Positions 25,728 through 34,660 of a stretch of DNA of 64,000 nt are shown piece by piece. Position numbers and translations under genes: made by a program. Source of the stretch: PALSA-1296 sp038210275 (GTDB taxonomy: Bacteria > Bacteroidota > Ignavibacteria > Palsa-1295); contig JBBQWV010000005.1 in NCBI GenBank assembly GCA_038210275.1, forward strand, positions 62,001 to 126,000, written 5' to 3'. A model generated the notes under the pieces. The model was not told where the DNA came from. It saw only the letters and a program-made list of their open reading frames with translations, and did no database searches. Each line of letters opens with the position of its first letter. The first letter of the stretch is position 1.

Positions 25728-25758
25728 CCGACTGCCTCAAATATTTTGAGGCAGTCGG
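25728..25758 (+). terminator. Long hairpin terminator after the small secreted protein
   Basis: A perfect 14-bp stem, CCGACTGCCTCAAA (25728-25741) with TTTGAGGCAGTCGG (25745-25758), has a 3-nt loop and a short T stretch after it. It may be a partial terminator that gives the small protein a higher transcript level than the two genes behind it. Confidence 0.75.
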
Positions 25759-25784
25759 TTTATAGCAAATGAACTACTTTTAAA

Positions 25785-26993
25785 ATGCTCCAACTATTAA
25801 TACTTTTACTCCGTCTGATATCCGCATTGAACTTTTCGCATCATGAGCAAAAATATGAGAGAAGGGTTGTATTGCGTGAGAATCCTGAAAGTCCATTAAT
25901 TGAAATTAGTAAAGCTTCTGTTAACGGGAGTGGAAATTTTTTATTAATCGTAGATCAACGCGGAAGCAAGGCGTGTGTTTTTGCAACAGATGATGGTAAA
26001 CTGGTACATGAGTTTGCACCTGATTCTACTTTTTCCGACACTCTTGCAATTAAAGGAAAATGCCCGCTTGAAGGGACAAATTATGTTCCTTCTACTCAAG
26101 CAACAGCCAGTAATCCTTTCATAAAGAATACAATTATAAATGCTGTTTTTCTTAATGATTCGGTGTTCTTGGGAACAGGGTCACTTTGGAGTACAATCGA
26201 AGGAAGTAATAAATTCAATTTCTTTTCTCATACTTCTCTCTATTATGTAAATGTGAAAAATAAAAGTGTACAAGTTTATCCGCTCGAATGGGACAAATCT
26301 GATTTTGCGGCTCAGAGTGATTGCTTAGTGTTGAATCCTAATGGCGCGTCCCTAATGGTAAATACTAACATAAACAGTTCGGGTGCACTGTCGAGACATC
26401 ACTTTGATTCTTCAATCTGTCTATCCACTTTTGACTTTTATGGAAAATGGATTAGGAACACCAAACTTACTTTACCAGATGAGTGCAAGAAATATTATGT
26501 GGGTAGCTCATCAATGAATCCCCTCGTAACTTTCAACAAAAACAAAGAGCTTCTTCTAGGTTATGAGGCTGTTCCAAGAGTATATAATCTAAGTATAGGT
26601 AACTCTATAGAGCTATCAAATATTCCTTCCAACAACGAGCCTTTCTTTATTGCTATTAGAAACTTCATTCAAACGCATCCGCGTGGTACTATGATGCCAT
26701 GGGATTCACTTTATTCATTAAGACCGTACTGGCTGTCAAGTATTACAGTTGATTCTAATGATAATCATTTTATAACATCAATTCTTCGAACATCAGAAAA
26801 ACCTTGGCATATAATATATCTTATTCAAAAATATGACTCCTCGTGGCAGTATGTGAATTCGATCACAACGAAAGATACCAAAGAGGTTGAGTATAAATAT
26901 GCTTTCTACTCAAAGGAAATCAATAAAATAGTCGCTATTGGTCTTCTAAAAAAGAAAAATTGGGTCGCAGACTATTTTTCAATGACTGAGTAA
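25785..26993 (+). CDS. Probable six-bladed beta-propeller protein, unknown function
   Basis: This 402-aa protein has a short hydrophobic N-terminus (MLQLLILLLRLISAL), either a signal peptide or an anchor. The rest is a series of beta-strand repeats with blade-like motifs, such as NFLLIVDQRGSKACVFATDD near residue 51 and WLSSITVDSNDNHFITSIL near 319, as in the 6-bladed beta-propellers of Bacteroidota. There are no catalytic motifs. The next gene follows after 7 nt, so the two are co-transcribed. AT content is higher than in the flanking housekeeping genes. Confidence 0.65.
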   Translation: MLQLLILLLRLISALNFSHHEQKYERRVVLRENPESPLIEISKASVNGSGNFLLIVDQRGSKACVFATDDGKLVHEFAPDSTFSDTLAIKGKCPLEGTNYVPSTQATASNPFIKNTIINAVFLNDSVFLGTGSLWSTIEGSNKFNFFSHTSLYYVNVKNKSVQVYPLEWDKSDFAAQSDCLVLNPNGASLMVNTNINSSGALSRHHFDSSICLSTFDFYGKWIRNTKLTLPDECKKYYVGSSSMNPLVTFNKNKELLLGYEAVPRVYNLSIGNSIELSNIPSNNEPFFIAIRNFIQTHPRGTMMPWDSLYSLRPYWLSSITVDSNDNHFITSILRTSEKPWHIIYLIQKYDSSWQYVNSITTKDTKEVEYKYAFYSKEINKIVAIGLLKKKNWVADYFSMTE

Positions 26994-27000
26994 ATTGTTT

Positions 27001-27498
27001 ATGAAAGAAAAAATAAGGGGACTATTCATTTTATACTTGTTCGCCATGCAACCAGTTCTAATGGGTCATGTACGTTTATCTAAGACGATGAAAACTATAA
27101 AAATAATTAAAACTTCTTCGAAGTGCTCGAAGGATACAAAAGTTATTTTAATATTTATTAATATCGGGGAGTGTATTAAATGTAATATCGGTATAAAGGC
27201 TACTATTGATAGCGTTCTATTTAAGGAACACGATACAGCCGTATGTATTACAGCTGTAGTACCCTGTAATAGGGATATTGAATTGAAGGTTTTTAAGCAA
27301 AACAGTGGTTGGGATTATGGAGTATTCAGAGACGATGGCTCTATAAAAGAAAAATTGGGGTTACCAACGGACACTCGTCTTGCGATTTATGATTCCAAGA
27401 ATATTTTAATTGGATCTCTTACACTAGATGATTTTGATCCAACTGCATATTCCAAGATGGAAAAAATATTTGCTAATCCAAAACATGATTCACAATAA
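27001..27498 (+). CDS. Thioredoxin-like protein with CxxC motif
   Basis: This 165-aa protein starts at ATG 27001 with a hydrophobic signal or anchor (IRGLFILYLFAMQPVLMG). The core is thioredoxin-like: strand VILIFINIGECIKCN with CIKC near residues 57-60, then KLGLPTDTRLAIYDSKNILI near 121-140. The usual cis-Pro preceding the last strands is not certain. Two further Cys are near the middle. A periplasmic thiol-disulfide role on the nearby Cys-containing secreted protein is a plausible inference. Confidence 0.6.
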   Translation: MKEKIRGLFILYLFAMQPVLMGHVRLSKTMKTIKIIKTSSKCSKDTKVILIFINIGECIKCNIGIKATIDSVLFKEHDTAVCITAVVPCNRDIELKVFKQNSGWDYGVFRDDGSIKEKLGLPTDTRLAIYDSKNILIGSLTLDDFDPTAYSKMEKIFANPKHDSQ

Positions 27499-27542
27499 TG
27501 AAAACTTTTCTCTCCTTCAGCAATCTTTTTTCTTAGCTCGTT

Positions 27543-29048
27543 TTACATTATTTTCTTCCGCATCCTCGCAACCGGAATATGCATTTGCTCGCGGTATTTG
27601 GCGACAGTGCGGCGGGCGAGTTCGTAGCTATCAGCGCGAAGAAGCTCGACAAGTTTATCGTCATTAAGTGGCTTGCCTGGATTTTCGGATTCGATCAATT
27701 CCTTAATCCGAGCTTTGACAACTTTATTCGAAACCGATTCTCCTTCTCCGCCTTCGAGCGGTATCGCTTCGCTAAAAAAATATTTTAATTCGAAAACACC
27801 GAAATCGCTTTGGCAATATTTTCCGTTGACTACGCGACAGACTGTTGAGATATCCATCCCGATATCTTCGGCGATCATCTTGTAGATCATCGGTTTCAGG
27901 TATTTCTCGCCGTTCACAAAAAACTCATGTTGGCGATGCACAATAGCCGTCATCACACGCATCAGCGTATCGCGACGTTGATAGATCGCCATCAGGAAAA
28001 GTTTTGCAGCTTCGAATTTCTTGTTGATGAATTCACGCGCATCATCGGGCAAGGGCTTTGCTCCGTCAGCGCCTTTCTTTTTTGCAAGCTCTTTATAGGC
28101 AGCATTCACGCGAAGTGTCGGAATGCCTCGCTCATTGAGCGTAATCACAAAGTCTTTTCCGTTCGGGGTTTTCTCAATATAAAAATCCGGAGTGATGTAA
28201 CGTGTGCTTTCCGAAGCCGGGCGTGAAGGAGCGCCGGGCTTAGGATTGAGCCGCTGGATCATATCAATAGCAGGTTTTAAGTCATGAACCTGCATCTGTA
28301 GTATTTTTGAAAGAACCTGATAATTCTTCTTAATGAAATGCTCGTAATGATTGCGCAGAATTTCCAGTGCAAGCTCACGCGACGGAGATTGCTCATGCAG
28401 CGCTTCGAGCTGGATCAGCAAACACTCCTGAAGATTCCGTGCCGCCACACCAACCGGATCAAGCTTCTGAATGCGTTTGAGTAATCGTTCGCTTTCCGTC
28501 TCGGTATATTCCTCGCCGAAATAAATACTCGTATCATGGACGATCTGATCAAGCGGCTCGCGCAAATATCCGTCTTCATCAAGTGAGCCGATAATTTCTT
28601 CTGCCAATACTTTTAGATGCGGCGAAAGACCAAGAAGAGAAAGCTGTGTGGAAAGTGATTCGGTAAAACTTTCCTCGGCGGCTTGCTGATAACGCTCGGA
28701 ATTTTCGTCATCATCATCGGAACGCGAGATGCGCGGAGCTTTAAAGCCCTCGGTCTCGTCGTTTATGAAATCTTCGAGTGTATAATCGTTGCGTTCAGGT
28801 TGCTCGGAAGCTATTGAATCTGTCTCTGTCGCTGCTTGAACAGATGACTGCGCGATTGGACCGGTTATTTCATTCTCAACTTGCTGCTGCTCTTCATCCG
28901 GGACTTCTTCAAGCAAAGGATTCTCATCTAATTCTTCTTTGATCTTTGCTTCGAGTTCGGCGGCGGGAGTTTGGAGTAACTTCAGATATTGCACCTGCTG
29001 AGGTGTCATTTTCTGATGCATACCCATTTTCTGCCGAAGCTGAAGCAT
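27543..29048 (-). CDS. rpoN: RNA polymerase sigma-54 factor
   Basis: This 501-aa protein has the three sigma-54 regions: an N-terminal activator-interaction region (MHQKMTPQQVQYLKLLQTP, near residues 11-29), an acidic linker rich in Glu, Gln and Asp up to about 125, the core-binding region (SLLGLSPHLKVLAEEIIGSL; LDPVGVAARNLQECLL), and the C-terminal DNA-binding region with HTH (MIAEDIGMDISTVCRVVNGK) and the RpoN box ARRTVAKYRE near 478. It will direct sigma-54 promoters, which need enhancer-binding activators; none is in the window. Length is normal. Confidence 0.97.
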   Translation of the reverse strand: MLQLRQKMGMHQKMTPQQVQYLKLLQTPAAELEAKIKEELDENPLLEEVPDEEQQQVENEITGPIAQSSVQAATETDSIASEQPERNDYTLEDFINDETEGFKAPRISRSDDDDENSERYQQAAEESFTESLSTQLSLLGLSPHLKVLAEEIIGSLDEDGYLREPLDQIVHDTSIYFGEEYTETESERLLKRIQKLDPVGVAARNLQECLLIQLEALHEQSPSRELALEILRNHYEHFIKKNYQVLSKILQMQVHDLKPAIDMIQRLNPKPGAPSRPASESTRYITPDFYIEKTPNGKDFVITLNERGIPTLRVNAAYKELAKKKGADGAKPLPDDAREFINKKFEAAKLFLMAIYQRRDTLMRVMTAIVHRQHEFFVNGEKYLKPMIYKMIAEDIGMDISTVCRVVNGKYCQSDFGVFELKYFFSEAIPLEGGEGESVSNKVVKARIKELIESENPGKPLNDDKLVELLRADSYELARRTVAKYREQMHIPVARMRKKIM

Positions 29049-29112
29049 TCAGGATTTTATTTTACTATACAAAAATCGTACCAATACCTATGCAAGAAAA
29101 AAGAAAAAAATT

Positions 29113-29140
29113 CCGCGAGAGAACTCGCGGGGATTTTTTT
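29113..29140 (-). terminator. Bidirectional intrinsic terminator
   Basis: CCGCGAG (29113-29119) pairs with CTCGCGG (29124-29130) around an AGAA loop. T-rich runs flank it on both strands, so it can work in either direction. On the minus strand it would end the bacilliredoxin transcript before rpoN. Confidence 0.85.
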
Positions 29141-29150
29141 TACTGACTTG

Positions 29151-29271
29151 TGTCATTGCGAGGAGGGCTTCAGCCCGACGAAGCAATCTCCTAAAGTAAT
29201 AGCAGCTTGTTATGTTCTACCAAGATTTAAGAGATTGCTTCGTCGTCACTTTGTGACTCCTCGCAATGACA
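29151..29271. repeat. Second copy of the TGTCATTGCGAGG palindromic repeat
   Basis: Arms begin TGTCATTGCGAGGAGGGCTT and GACGAAGCAATCTC, with inverted counterparts GAGATTGCTTCGTC and CTCCTCGCAATGACA. The centre differs from the copy at 5831-5953. It lies between the bacilliredoxin stop and the terminator. Confidence 0.85.
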
Positions 29272-29281
29272 CAAAAATTCC

Positions 29282-29689
29282 TCACATCGCATCAAACACT
29301 TTCACTAATTCCGCAGCGATGGCTTCCGGCGCTCTGCCTTCGATCTGCCAGCGCTCCATGATCCATGCAAGTTTGCCGTCTTTAATGATTGCAAATTGCG
29401 GAGACGATGGCGGAAAGCCTGTGAAATACGAACGAGCTTTCGCAACTGCCTCAACATCATTACCTGCAAAAGCAGTAGTAATGCGATCAGGTTTTTTCTC
29501 ATGCGCTAAGGCAAGCTTTAATGCAGGTCTTGCTCCGCCGGCTGCACAGCCGCAAACAGAATTAATAAATACAAAAGCTGTGCCCGAAGCGGCAAGCTCT
29601 TTATCAACTTCCTCAGCCGTTCGCATCTCTTTCATTCCTAACCGAGTCACTTCATCCCTCATCGGCTGCACCATCATTGGATCATACAT
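29282..29689 (-). CDS. BrxA/BrxB family bacilliredoxin
   Basis: This 135-aa cytosolic protein is of the YphP/YqiW family, with the redox motif CGC in NSVCGCAAGGARPALKLAL near residues 43-61. It starts MYDPMMVQPMRDEVTRLG, the typical beginning of the family, and has SPQFAIIKDGKL near 95-106. Bacilliredoxins remove low-molecular-weight thiols from proteins after oxidative stress in Firmicutes; the partner thiol in this lineage is not known. Length matches the family. Confidence 0.93.
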   Translation of the reverse strand: MYDPMMVQPMRDEVTRLGMKEMRTAEEVDKELAASGTAFVFINSVCGCAAGGARPALKLALAHEKKPDRITTAFAGNDVEAVAKARSYFTGFPPSSPQFAIIKDGKLAWIMERWQIEGRAPEAIAAELVKVFDAM

Positions 29690-29899
29690 ACGTTTTCTTT
29701 TCCTTAAATTATTATATATATCTTACGTAAATAAAGGAACAATGTTTTCAGAGGAAGGGATTCATTGCTGTAGAGTTTTTACACCAGTTATAAATAGCGC
29801 CAAGTGAAATGTCATTAACTAATTGTTGTTGTATTTCTCTTGTTACGTGACAAAGTCAGGATACAAAGGCACCGTTTTTTAGAAGTCATAATCTATGAA

Positions 29900-30319
29900 T
29901 TACGTAATACTATTTTTAAGATTCCGGAATTTCATAAAAAATGTTCTGAGCGATTCATCTTCCTCGTGGATTGCACAATTCTGAATATCGACGATAAGAT
30001 TATCTTTGAACACAATGATCTCATAAAAATGATATGTATGCTGAAGAGGTCCTTTTCTGATAGTATCAGTGAAGTTTATTTGATAGGTATTCTCACCGGT
30101 TTCTTCAACTGTTGAAGAGCAAAGGACTTCATCGAAAAGCTTTTGAGATTGAAGATAGTTTTGCCGATAGATAGCAACTATAGAGTTTCTACCCTGATAT
30201 TTTCCTTCTGAATATTTGTATTTGCAATCTTCTTCAATAAGCGATGAGACCTCATCAAACCCTTGTTGGTCTATTAATCTTGCGAATTCCTTGGCTAAAT
30301 GTAGACTCATTTTTTTCAC
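29900..30319 (-). CDS. NTF2/SnoaL-like fold protein
   Basis: This 139-aa protein resembles the SnoaL-like NTF2 fold: helical start (AKEFARLIDQQGFDEVSSLI), then a beta-sheet with YQGRNSIVAIYRQNY and FYEIIVFKDNLIVDIQNCAI. Enzymatic or binding function cannot be deduced. It lies 9 nt after murQ on the same strand and is probably the last gene of the mnmE-mnmG-murQ run. The 210 bp before the bacilliredoxin start holds no gene. Confidence 0.65.
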   Translation of the reverse strand: MKKMSLHLAKEFARLIDQQGFDEVSSLIEEDCKYKYSEGKYQGRNSIVAIYRQNYLQSQKLFDEVLCSSTVEETGENTYQINFTDTIRKGPLQHTYHFYEIIVFKDNLIVDIQNCAIHEEDESLRTFFMKFRNLKNSIT

Positions 30320-30328
30320 AAAGTTCTA

Positions 30329-31237
30329 TTATAAAGCTCTCTTCACAAATCCTCCGGCATCTTGCAATTTCTTTTTTGCATCTGTTGCGCTTAGGCTGAG
30401 TTTTTTCATAATGATCGCCGTCTTCACATGATTGCCACTGGATTTGAGGACTTCGGCGGCTTCTTCGTAAGTGCAGCCTGTTGCCATCATAATTATTTTT
30501 TTTGCGCGCTCGGTGAGCTTTTGGTTAGTGAGTTGGAGATCAACCATCATATTTTCGTAGGCTTTGCCGAGGCGTATCATCGTTGTTGTGGTGATCATAG
30601 TAAGCACCATTTTTTGAGCAACGGCGGATTTCATGCGCGTCGAACCCATCAGCACTTCCGGTCCGACGACGGGACAAATAGATTCGAAGAGATAGCTGTG
30701 ATCGACGGATTCTCTGGGATTAGTTGTGAGAAGAACAGCAGTGGATTTTAATTCGAACGCTTTTTTTAATGCTCCGAGAACGAAGGGAGTGCGCTTACTT
30801 GCTGCAATTCCGATAACCATATCTTTTGGTCCGACGCGCTGCAAGGCAACTTCCAACGCACCTCGATCGTCCTTATCTTCCGCGCCTTCTTGTGAGCGGA
30901 ATACTGCTTCATTTCCTCCGGCAATAATTGCCTGAACCATTGCCACCGGCGTTCCGAAAGTCGGAGGACATTCAGCGGCATCAATCACACCCATGCGTCC
31001 GCTTGTTCCAGCTCCTACATAAAATAGTCTGCCGCCATTTCGCAGAAGTTCGGTAAGCTTCTCACAGACTTTTTCGATATGGGGAATTTCAGCTTTTACC
31101 GCTCCGGCAACCTTCGCATCTTCGTCATTAATGAGTTGAAGAATTTGAGCAATGCTTAACTCATCTAAATTCATAGAGTTAGCGTTTCTTTGCTCTGTTG
31201 CAAGGTTATTTAATTCATTAAAAAGATCAATACTCAC
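30329..31237 (-). CDS. murQ: N-acetylmuramic acid 6-phosphate etherase
   Basis: This 302-aa SIS-domain enzyme cleaves the lactyl ether of MurNAc-6-P to give GlcNAc-6-P and lactate. Motifs are GGRLFYVGAGTSGRMGVIDA near residues 67-86 with Glu in AAECPP, then AGGNEAVFRSQEGAED near 107-122 and GSTRMKSAVAQKMVLTMI near 198-215. The start is GTG 31237 (SIDLFNELN). With NamZ it fits MurNAc recovery from peptidoglycan. No MurNAc kinase or MurP transporter lies in the window. Confidence 0.95.
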   Translation of the reverse strand: MSIDLFNELNNLATEQRNANSMNLDELSIAQILQLINDEDAKVAGAVKAEIPHIEKVCEKLTELLRNGGRLFYVGAGTSGRMGVIDAAECPPTFGTPVAMVQAIIAGGNEAVFRSQEGAEDKDDRGALEVALQRVGPKDMVIGIAASKRTPFVLGALKKAFELKSTAVLLTTNPRESVDHSYLFESICPVVGPEVLMGSTRMKSAVAQKMVLTMITTTTMIRLGKAYENMMVDLQLTNQKLTERAKKIIMMATGCTYEEAAEVLKSSGNHVKTAIIMKKLSLSATDAKKKLQDAGGFVKRAL

Positions 31238-31296
31238 AATATATATGGAAGTTTATAGTTAATATATCTATTCATATGTGCAGGTTGAAAGTTGTA

Positions 31297-31312
31297 GTTT
31301 CCACGTGGCACA
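31297..31312. promoter_or_regulatory. Second CACGTG palindrome, downstream of mnmG
   Basis: TTTCCACGTGGCAC surrounds CACGTG (31302-31307), just after the mnmG stop at 31318. It is a weaker parS match than the site at 33143. It sits between mnmG and murQ and may be a ParB or other regulatory site. Confidence 0.3.
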
Positions 31313-31317
31313 TTACT

Positions 31318-33150
31318 CTAATTCAACGCTCCCATCAGAATTGAAATATCTGTCGGAGCAACTCCCGGAAGCCTTGATGCCTGTCCTATAGTCTCAGGTC
31401 GGACTTTCTCGAAAACTTCTCGTGCTTCAGTACTGAGTGCCTGAAGATTCTTGAAAACAAAATTTCTTGGAATTGGTCGTTCTTCACTAAGCTTAAATCG
31501 TGCGATCTGCAGGCGATGCTGTTTCACATACCCTTCGTACTTGATCTCCGTATCGGCAAGTTGAAGGAGTTCAGGATTGGCAAGTATAGTATTAGTAAAG
31601 TCCGTTGGATTCGAAGTCTTGCGCAGAAGCTCTTCAATTCCATTTCCTTGTGATATCATATAGGAACGCGCCGATTGCCTAACTAAAGGAGTAACAGAGG
31701 TAACCACCCTTTCAGAATCTGTCCAGGCAAGAAGCTGATCGAGTAGTAATTTTTTCTTCTGGACTTTTTGGTAATTCTCATCACTTATCAGTCCGTATTC
31801 TTTTGCTTTCTCCGATAGCCTTAGATCGGCATTATCCTGTCTTAAGATTAACCTATATTCAGCACTGGAAGTAAAGAGTCTGTAAGGTTCTTCTTGGATC
31901 TTATTAATAAGATCATCTATAAGAACTCCAATATATGCTTCATCTCTGCCAATGATAAAGTCGGGAATTCCTTTGATCTTGGAAGCAGCATTTACTCCGG
32001 CAACCAGACCTTGGGCAGCGGCTTCTTCATAACCGGAAGTGCCATTTACTTGACCGGCAAAATAAAGCCCTTCGACAAACTTGCTTTCCAAAGTATGGTA
32101 AAGCTGGAAGGCAGGGAAGTAATCGTATTCCACTGCATAACCCGGGCGAAGCATTTCTACATTCTCTAAACCGGGTATTGTCCGAAGCGCCGTTAACTGA
32201 ACATCTGCCGGAAGGCTTGTTGAGAATCCATTAACATAGACAACGTCACCATCTTCTTCTTCGGGTTCTAAGAAAATATGATGCTGAGTCTTTTCGGGGA
32301 AGCGAGTGATCTTATCTTCTATAGATGGGCAATATCTGGGACCCTTGCCTTGAATCCTCCCCGAAAACATTGGAGACTCTTCGAAGCCTTTTGCAAGCTC
32401 AGCATGAGTGATCTCCGAAGTATAAGTAATATAGCAATGGATCTTATTTGAAGTCTTGACTTTAGAACGCGAAGAGAATGGAGTAAGATCTTCATCTCCT
32501 GCTTGAACTTCGAGATTCTCAGTATTGATACTCTTAAGTGATACTCTTGGTGGAGTGCCGGTTTTTAACCTATAGGTTTGTAAAGATAAAGCACCATCTG
32601 GTTCAGTCTTTAATGAAGTAGGTTCTTCGCCGAACCTACCCCCAATGGTCTGATTCATTCCTGTGTGCATCACCCCATTAAGGAATGTGCCTGCTGAGAT
32701 AATTACTGCCCTTGAGGAAAGTCGAGTACCATCCGCTAAGACTACACCTTTAACAATACCACTATCTATCCAAACTTTTTCGACTCGTGCCTCAAAGATA
32801 ATATCAGGATCTAATTCACGAAGCTTTCTTTGCGCGATCTTTGGATACTGGCTTCTTGAAACCTGGGCTCTTGGAGACCATATTGCCGGACCTTTAGACT
32901 TATTGAGCATCCGAAAATGCAAAGTGCATTCATCGGTAATTTCACCCATTAAACCACCAAGCGCATCTATTTCTTTGACAACTTGACCTTTCGCTGTTCC
33001 ACCAATTGCAGGATTACAGGATAGCTCACCAACTTTATCGGCGTGAAGAGATAGGAGGCGAACTTTCAGCCCCATTCTCTGAGCAGCGGCAGCAGCTTCG
33101 ATACCTGCATGACCTCCACCAACGACAATTATATCAGCGAAATGTTCCAC
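31318..33150 (-). CDS. mnmG: tRNA uridine-5-carboxymethylaminomethyl modification enzyme MnmG
   Basis: This 610-aa flavoprotein works with MnmE to modify wobble uridine 34 of tRNAs. It has the FAD-binding IIVVGGGHAGIEAAAAAQRM near residues 7-26, LSCNPAIGGTAKGQVVKEID near 43-62, the catalytic region with KTGTPPRV near 196-203 and CPSIEDKI near 273, and the tRNA-binding C-terminal helices. The start is GTG at 33150, embedded in the palindrome TTCCACGTGGAA. It is downstream of mnmE with a 42-bp gap. Length is standard. Confidence 0.96.
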   Translation of the reverse strand: MEHFADIIVVGGGHAGIEAAAAAQRMGLKVRLLSLHADKVGELSCNPAIGGTAKGQVVKEIDALGGLMGEITDECTLHFRMLNKSKGPAIWSPRAQVSRSQYPKIAQRKLRELDPDIIFEARVEKVWIDSGIVKGVVLADGTRLSSRAVIISAGTFLNGVMHTGMNQTIGGRFGEEPTSLKTEPDGALSLQTYRLKTGTPPRVSLKSINTENLEVQAGDEDLTPFSSRSKVKTSNKIHCYITYTSEITHAELAKGFEESPMFSGRIQGKGPRYCPSIEDKITRFPEKTQHHIFLEPEEEDGDVVYVNGFSTSLPADVQLTALRTIPGLENVEMLRPGYAVEYDYFPAFQLYHTLESKFVEGLYFAGQVNGTSGYEEAAAQGLVAGVNAASKIKGIPDFIIGRDEAYIGVLIDDLINKIQEEPYRLFTSSAEYRLILRQDNADLRLSEKAKEYGLISDENYQKVQKKKLLLDQLLAWTDSERVVTSVTPLVRQSARSYMISQGNGIEELLRKTSNPTDFTNTILANPELLQLADTEIKYEGYVKQHRLQIARFKLSEERPIPRNFVFKNLQALSTEAREVFEKVRPETIGQASRLPGVAPTDISILMGALN

Positions 33151-33158
33151 GTGGAACG
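33143..33158. promoter_or_regulatory. parS: parS-like palindrome over the mnmG start
   Basis: TGTTCCACGTGGAACG matches the parS consensus TGTTTCACGTGAAACA at 13 of 16 positions and is centred on CACGTG. The mnmG start codon GTG lies in it. ParA and ParB genes are not in the window, and a role as operator is equally possible. Confidence 0.4.
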
Positions 33159-33192
33159 TTAATATAAATAATATAAAATAAAATCAAATTAG

Positions 33193-34488
33193 CTATTTTC
33201 CTATGCACATTTTCTGAAATATATAGCCAAGGCTATCTTCGCCAGTACCTAATCCCAGTAATGAGGCAATTATTTCAGCAGAGTCTTTGAAATCTTCAGC
33301 AACAAGTGCAATATCTTCAAGAGATAGTATCTTATCCAGCTTTATTAACACTTCTTTAACGAGGCTTCGTTCAGAATCAGAAATGGAATAGCCGGAGAAT
33401 TGAGAGTCAAAACTCAGTAATCTCTCGCGTAAAAAATCAATGAGATTGTTAAGGCCTTCACCAGTTGTTGCAGAAATTGATAAAGGATTTGAAAAACGAT
33501 CAATATCAGATTTATTATGCACAAGGAATTCTCCTTCAGAAGCAATAGTGGGGCGGCTTTCAGGGGATGTGATGCGAAGGGTAAGATCGGATTCTTCGGT
33601 TGCCGATCTACCAAGAGCAATGCCTTTCGATTCGATCTCTTCACTTGCTTCGCGAAGTCCGGCGGTATCAATAAGTTTTATCCGAAAGCCATCAATGATG
33701 ATAAATGCTTCAAGATAATCACGAGTAGTACCGGGAATATCGCTGACAATACTGCGCTCATATTTCAAGAGCGCATTAAAGAGACTGCTCTTGCCAACAT
33801 TGGGTGGACCAACAAGTGCAACAGAATAATATCCTTTGTTTGCAGCCTTAGTAGAAGCCTGTTCAATATACTCCTTTAATGAAATGCGAATATCATTTAG
33901 ACGGTTTTCTAAGCCATCAATTTGTACAAAATCAGATTCACCAAAATCAATTTGGGCATTAACTTGAGCAAGAAGGGAAATTAATAATTCATAAATTGAT
34001 CGAAGTTTTGAATACTTCTTTGCAACAAGAGATTCTACTTTTGAAAGTGAGCGCTCACTCGCTGCATCAATCCGAAGCGATACAGTTTCGAGATGTTCAA
34101 GCGAAATTTTACCGTACATAAAAGCACGGCGGGAAAACTCTCCCGCCTCTGCAAGCCGCGCACCGCTTGACTGGAGAAGGTGCTGCAAGAGGTCAATAAT
34201 TAGTATTGAGCCATGCGTATGGATCTCCACAAGATCTTCGCCGGTAAAAGATGAGGGCATGCGAAAAACAGTTACTATAACATCATCAATTGTTGCGCCA
34301 TGTTCATCTATGAGATTTGTATAGAACGAATCAGCACCACGAGTTGTAAAAAGTTTATCCGGATCGCTAAGAGTTTTCGCAGCAATTTTAATTGCTTCTA
34401 CTCCGGTAATACGCATAACAGCGATCGCACTCTTTCCCGGAGGCGTTGATAGTGCGCAGATCGTATCGTGAAGTGTTGCAAGTGACAT
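33193..34488 (-). CDS. mnmE: tRNA modification GTPase MnmE
   Basis: This 431-aa protein has the N-terminal formyl-tetrahydrofolate-binding domain (DTICALSTPPGKSAIAVMRI), the helical domain, and the G domain: P-loop GPPNVGKSSLFNALL near residues 226-240, DIPGTTRD near 256, DTAGLREA near 283, and NKSD near 338. It ends with the family hallmark FQKMCIGK containing the conserved Cys. With MnmG it carries out wobble uridine modification. It is the first gene of the minus-strand run that includes mnmG and murQ. Confidence 0.97.
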   Translation of the reverse strand: MSLATLHDTICALSTPPGKSAIAVMRITGVEAIKIAAKTLSDPDKLFTTRGADSFYTNLIDEHGATIDDVIVTVFRMPSSFTGEDLVEIHTHGSILIIDLLQHLLQSSGARLAEAGEFSRRAFMYGKISLEHLETVSLRIDAASERSLSKVESLVAKKYSKLRSIYELLISLLAQVNAQIDFGESDFVQIDGLENRLNDIRISLKEYIEQASTKAANKGYYSVALVGPPNVGKSSLFNALLKYERSIVSDIPGTTRDYLEAFIIIDGFRIKLIDTAGLREASEEIESKGIALGRSATEESDLTLRITSPESRPTIASEGEFLVHNKSDIDRFSNPLSISATTGEGLNNLIDFLRERLLSFDSQFSGYSISDSERSLVKEVLIKLDKILSLEDIALVAEDFKDSAEIIASLLGLGTGEDSLGYIFQKMCIGK

Positions 34489-34581
34489 AAAATTGGTTTA
34501 TACAAACAAATGATGTGCTCTTGATACTCCCAGTAGTTTTATGAAGAAACTAAACTATTCTTACGTGTTTGTTCCGCTTCG

Positions 34582-34589
34582 TATCTTTG
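34582..34589 (+). promoter_or_regulatory. -7 promoter box of the sensor kinase operon
   Basis: TATCTTTG fits TAnnTTTG, with TTTG also seen at 34568. The leader to ATG 34661 would be about 70 nt. Confidence 0.4.
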
Positions 34590-34660
34590 CATCGTAATAG
34601 TTATCAATGAAAGATGAACACAAGTGTATTTTATAAGCTGTCTATTTAGCCTATACCTCA

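Noticed and set aside
28989..29807. A 272-residue plus-strand frame antisense to the bacilliredoxin gene
   Set aside because: It covers the palindromic repeat and the terminator and is antisense to a clear gene; it contains no domain.
29840..30115. 91-residue plus-strand frame
   Set aside because: Antisense to the NTF2-like gene, no start signal and no family.
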